From Clostridium guangxiense (lineage in GTDB: Bacteria > Bacillota > Clostridia > Clostridiales > Clostridiaceae), in the NCBI RefSeq assembly GCF_021043395.1, contig NZ_JAJNKE010000012.1, forward strand, positions 1-64,000: a DNA stretch of 64,000 bases. The letters run 5' to 3'. Below, one piece after another: positions 62,141 to 64,000 of this stretch. Under the pieces are notes generated by a model. The model had not been told where the DNA came from. It was given only the letters and a program-made list of their open reading frames with translations, and did no database searches. The position numbers and the translations under genes are program-made. How positions within the stretch are numbered: the first letter of the stretch is position 1; the number at the start of each line of letters is the position of its first letter.

Positions 62141-63469
62141 TTATTCTTGATGAATTATATCCAATCTACCAAATTTACTGTATTGACCAATCCAAGCAAG
62201 GTTAACAGTTCCAGTAGGACCGTTTCTTTGCTTTGCAATTATACATTCAGCAATATTTTTTTGTTCAGTTTCTTTATTATAGTATTCATCTCTATACAAA
62301 AACATAACAAGATCAGCATCCTGCTCTATAGAACCAGATTCCCTAAGGTCAGACAGCATAGGCCTGTGATCATTTCTTTGCTCAGGTGCACGAGAAAGCT
62401 GAGAAAGTGCTATAACAGGGCATTGCATTTCCTTAGCAATTGCTTTTAAGGATCTTGATATTTCTGATACCTCCTGCTGCCTACTTTCTCCACTTCCAGT
62501 CATAAGCTGCAAATAGTCCACAATTATAAGATCTATGCCATGTTCTATCTTCATTCTTCTGCATTTCGAACGCATTTCCATTACGCTTATTCCAGCAGTA
62601 TCATCTATATATATATTTGCTGCTGCAAGCGGTCCAGAGGCTTTCGCTATGTTATCCCAATCTTGATCTTCTAAATTACCAGTTCTAAGCTTTAGCATAT
62701 CAACATTTGCCTCTGAACATAAAAGCTTATATGCAAGCTGTTCCTTTGACATTTCAAGAGAAAATATAACAACACTTTTTCCAGCTCTAAGCGCTGCATA
62801 CTCCCCAATATTAAGTGCAAAGGTAGTTTTACCCATAGATGGTCTTGCCGCAATAAGCACCATATCTCCTTTTTGGAAACCAGATGTTTTTGCATCAAGT
62901 TCTGGAAATCCAGATGGTACTCCAGTAATTTCACCTTTATTATTATAAAGCCTTTCTATCTCCGCAAAGCCTCTTTCAAGCACTGTGTGCATCGGTTCAA
63001 AATCGCTTTTAACCCTGTTCTGCGCTATATCAAATATTCTTTTTTCTGCTCCATCTAAAACCTTTGGAACATCATCCTGCTTATTATAACTTTCCTCTAT
63101 TATCTCGCTTGATGACTTTATAAGCTTTCGCAGAATAGATTTATCCTTTACAATCTTAATGTAAGACTCAAGGTTAGCAGTAGAGGGCACTGCATCCCTT
63201 AGCTGCGTTACATAAGTTATTCCTCCTGCCGCTTCAAGCTTTTCTGTAGATTTTAAGTTTTCAAGTAAAGTTATTAAATCAACAGGAATATCCTTTTGAA
63301 ATAAATTAAGTATGGCCTGAAATACTATCTTATGATTCTCTCTATAGAAATCTTCTCCTCTTAAAGTTTCTACAGCCTGTGCAATTGCATTTTTATCAAT
63401 AATCATTGAGCCTAAAACAGACTGCTCTGCTTCTACGTTTTGAGGCATCATTCTAAGAGGTGTTTCCAT
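62141..63469 (-). CDS. dnaB: replicative DNA helicase
   Basis: A 442-residue hexameric RecA-fold helicase. The N-terminal collar domain (about 1-110; NVEAEQSVLGSMI) binds primase. The ATPase domain has Walker A ARPSMGKT (208-215), IDLIIVDYLQLM (Walker B) and the arginine-finger region ECIIAKQRNGPTGTVNL. It unwinds DNA at the replication fork. It starts 12 bp behind the Lon-like protease gene on the same strand. No intein is present. Confidence 0.97.
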   Translation of the reverse strand: METPLRMMPQNVEAEQSVLGSMIIDKNAIAQAVETLRGEDFYRENHKIVFQAILNLFQKDIPVDLITLLENLKSTEKLEAAGGITYVTQLRDAVPSTANLESYIKIVKDKSILRKLIKSSSEIIEESYNKQDDVPKVLDGAEKRIFDIAQNRVKSDFEPMHTVLERGFAEIERLYNNKGEITGVPSGFPELDAKTSGFQKGDMVLIAARPSMGKTTFALNIGEYAALRAGKSVVIFSLEMSKEQLAYKLLCSEANVDMLKLRTGNLEDQDWDNIAKASGPLAAANIYIDDTAGISVMEMRSKCRRMKIEHGIDLIIVDYLQLMTGSGESRQQEVSEISRSLKAIAKEMQCPVIALSQLSRAPEQRNDHRPMLSDLRESGSIEQDADLVMFLYRDEYYNKETEQKNIAECIIAKQRNGPTGTVNLAWIGQYSKFGRLDIIHQE

Positions 63470-63481
63470 TTTTCATCTCTC

Positions 63482-64000
63482 CTATTTTTTATAAACTATA
63501 TTCATAAGCTCTTCTATAGTTGAAACACTTTTTACTTCTATGTCTGAAAGGTCTTTTGGTGCATCTTTAAAATTATCCTTTGGCACCGTAACAAGCTTTA
63601 TTCCTTTTCTTCTTGCCCCGTAAATTTTTTCAAATACTCCACCAACAGGCTTTATTTTTCCTATTAAAGATATTTCACCAGTCATTGCCACATCCTGTCT
63701 TACTGGTTTATTTAAAAGTGCACTGATTATACATATTGTAATAGCAGCTCCTGCAGACGGTCCATCTATCTTCCCTCCGCCAACCACATTTACATGTATG
63801 TCATAATCCTTTATATCTTTATCCGTCATTTTTCTTATAACAGATGCAGCATTGAAAACAGAATCTTTTGCCATACTTCCTGCTGTTTCGTTGAACCTTA
63901 TGCTGCCTTTTCCCTTTTCTCTTGCTTTAAATGCAGCTGCTTCTATTTCTATAGTAGATCCTAAGAATCCGCTAACTCCAAGTCCATACACATGACCAAC
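63482..64000 (-). CDS. Lon-like ATP-dependent protease, C-terminal part
   Basis: The frame stays open to the window edge, so the 5' end is cut off. What is seen is the S16 protease domain: catalytic Ser in KIDGPSAGAA and catalytic Lys in GGVFEKIYGARRKGI, with TGEISLIGKIKPVGG between. It is the proteolytic end of a Lon or LonB-type protease; the ATPase part lies outside the window. It precedes dnaB on the same strand, as in C. acetobutylicum. Confidence 0.9.
   Translation of the reverse strand, partial: VGHVYGLGVSGFLGSTIEIEAAAFKAREKGKGSIRFNETAGSMAKDSVFNAASVIRKMTDKDIKDYDIHVNVVGGGKIDGPSAGAAITICIISALLNKPVRQDVAMTGEISLIGKIKPVGGVFEKIYGARRKGIKLVTVPKDNFKDAPKDLSDIEVKSVSTIEELMNIVYKK

Overview
The window is AT-rich, low-GC Firmicute DNA from a Clostridium, most likely a solvent-forming relative of C. 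acetobutylicum. The evidence is an 858-residue AdhE2-type aldehyde/alcohol dehydrogenase, a catabolic acetolactate synthase, an mtlA-mtlR-mtlF-mtlD mannitol operon upstream of glmS, an Hsp18-type small heat shock protein next to dnaB and a Lon-like protease, and clostridial spacing of strong GGAGG ribosome sites. The species is inferred from remembered proteins, not from a search.

Layout. 1-2826 holds a lipoprotein and a decayed patch: the 3' halves of a MocR-type regulator and a MATE exporter placed head to head, and a 28-codon tail of a LuxR-type response regulator. 2827-13800 holds an MFS exporter with its MarR regulator, a chemotaxis receptor, a sucrose-phosphorylase-type GH13 enzyme, a GDPD-family protein, a threonine deaminase-RidA pair, a TetR/hydrolase pair and a GNAT acetyltransferase. 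13880-21650 holds glmS with its self-cleaving ribozyme and the mannitol PTS operon. 21930-27610 is fermentation: adhE2 behind a near-perfect Rex operator, a CBS protein, a 130-bp inverted-repeat element and alsS. 28040-37545 holds two paralogous ABC-2 export cassettes around one NarL-type two-component system, an arrangement like the Bacillus linearmycin-resistance locus, followed by an orphan MacB-like permease. 37729-44934 holds an SDR oxidoreductase, a possible RemA-like protein and a sugar operon (ROK regulator, transaldolase, transketolase, DUF4867 protein, fucose-isomerase-like enzyme). The transketolase is a clear pseudogene.

45360-61248 is a 15.9-kb integrative element in a tRNA-Thr(CGT) gene. 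It has 45-bp direct repeats (one mismatch), paired TAGGTGTAT arm-type repeats inside both ends, a tyrosine integrase beside the intact tRNA, two excisionase-like proteins, a D5/P4-type helicase, a RadC protein and an XRE repressor. I see no relaxase, capsid or terminase gene. Its left part is a five-gene minus-strand cassette: an sce7726-type PD-(D/E)XK nuclease, an sce7725-type protein, a RES-domain protein with an N-terminal zinc site, an SF1 helicase and a possible DUF2290 protein. This looks like an undescribed anti-phage system and is the main discovery candidate. The element also carries a cluster of zinc-ribbon/MORN membrane proteins and an exceptional long hairpin next to an unrecognised 471-residue gene.

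Beyond the tRNA lie hsp18 with a perfect CtsR operator, a 100-bp stretch with four DnaA boxes, dnaB, and the 3' part of a Lon-like protease that runs off the window.
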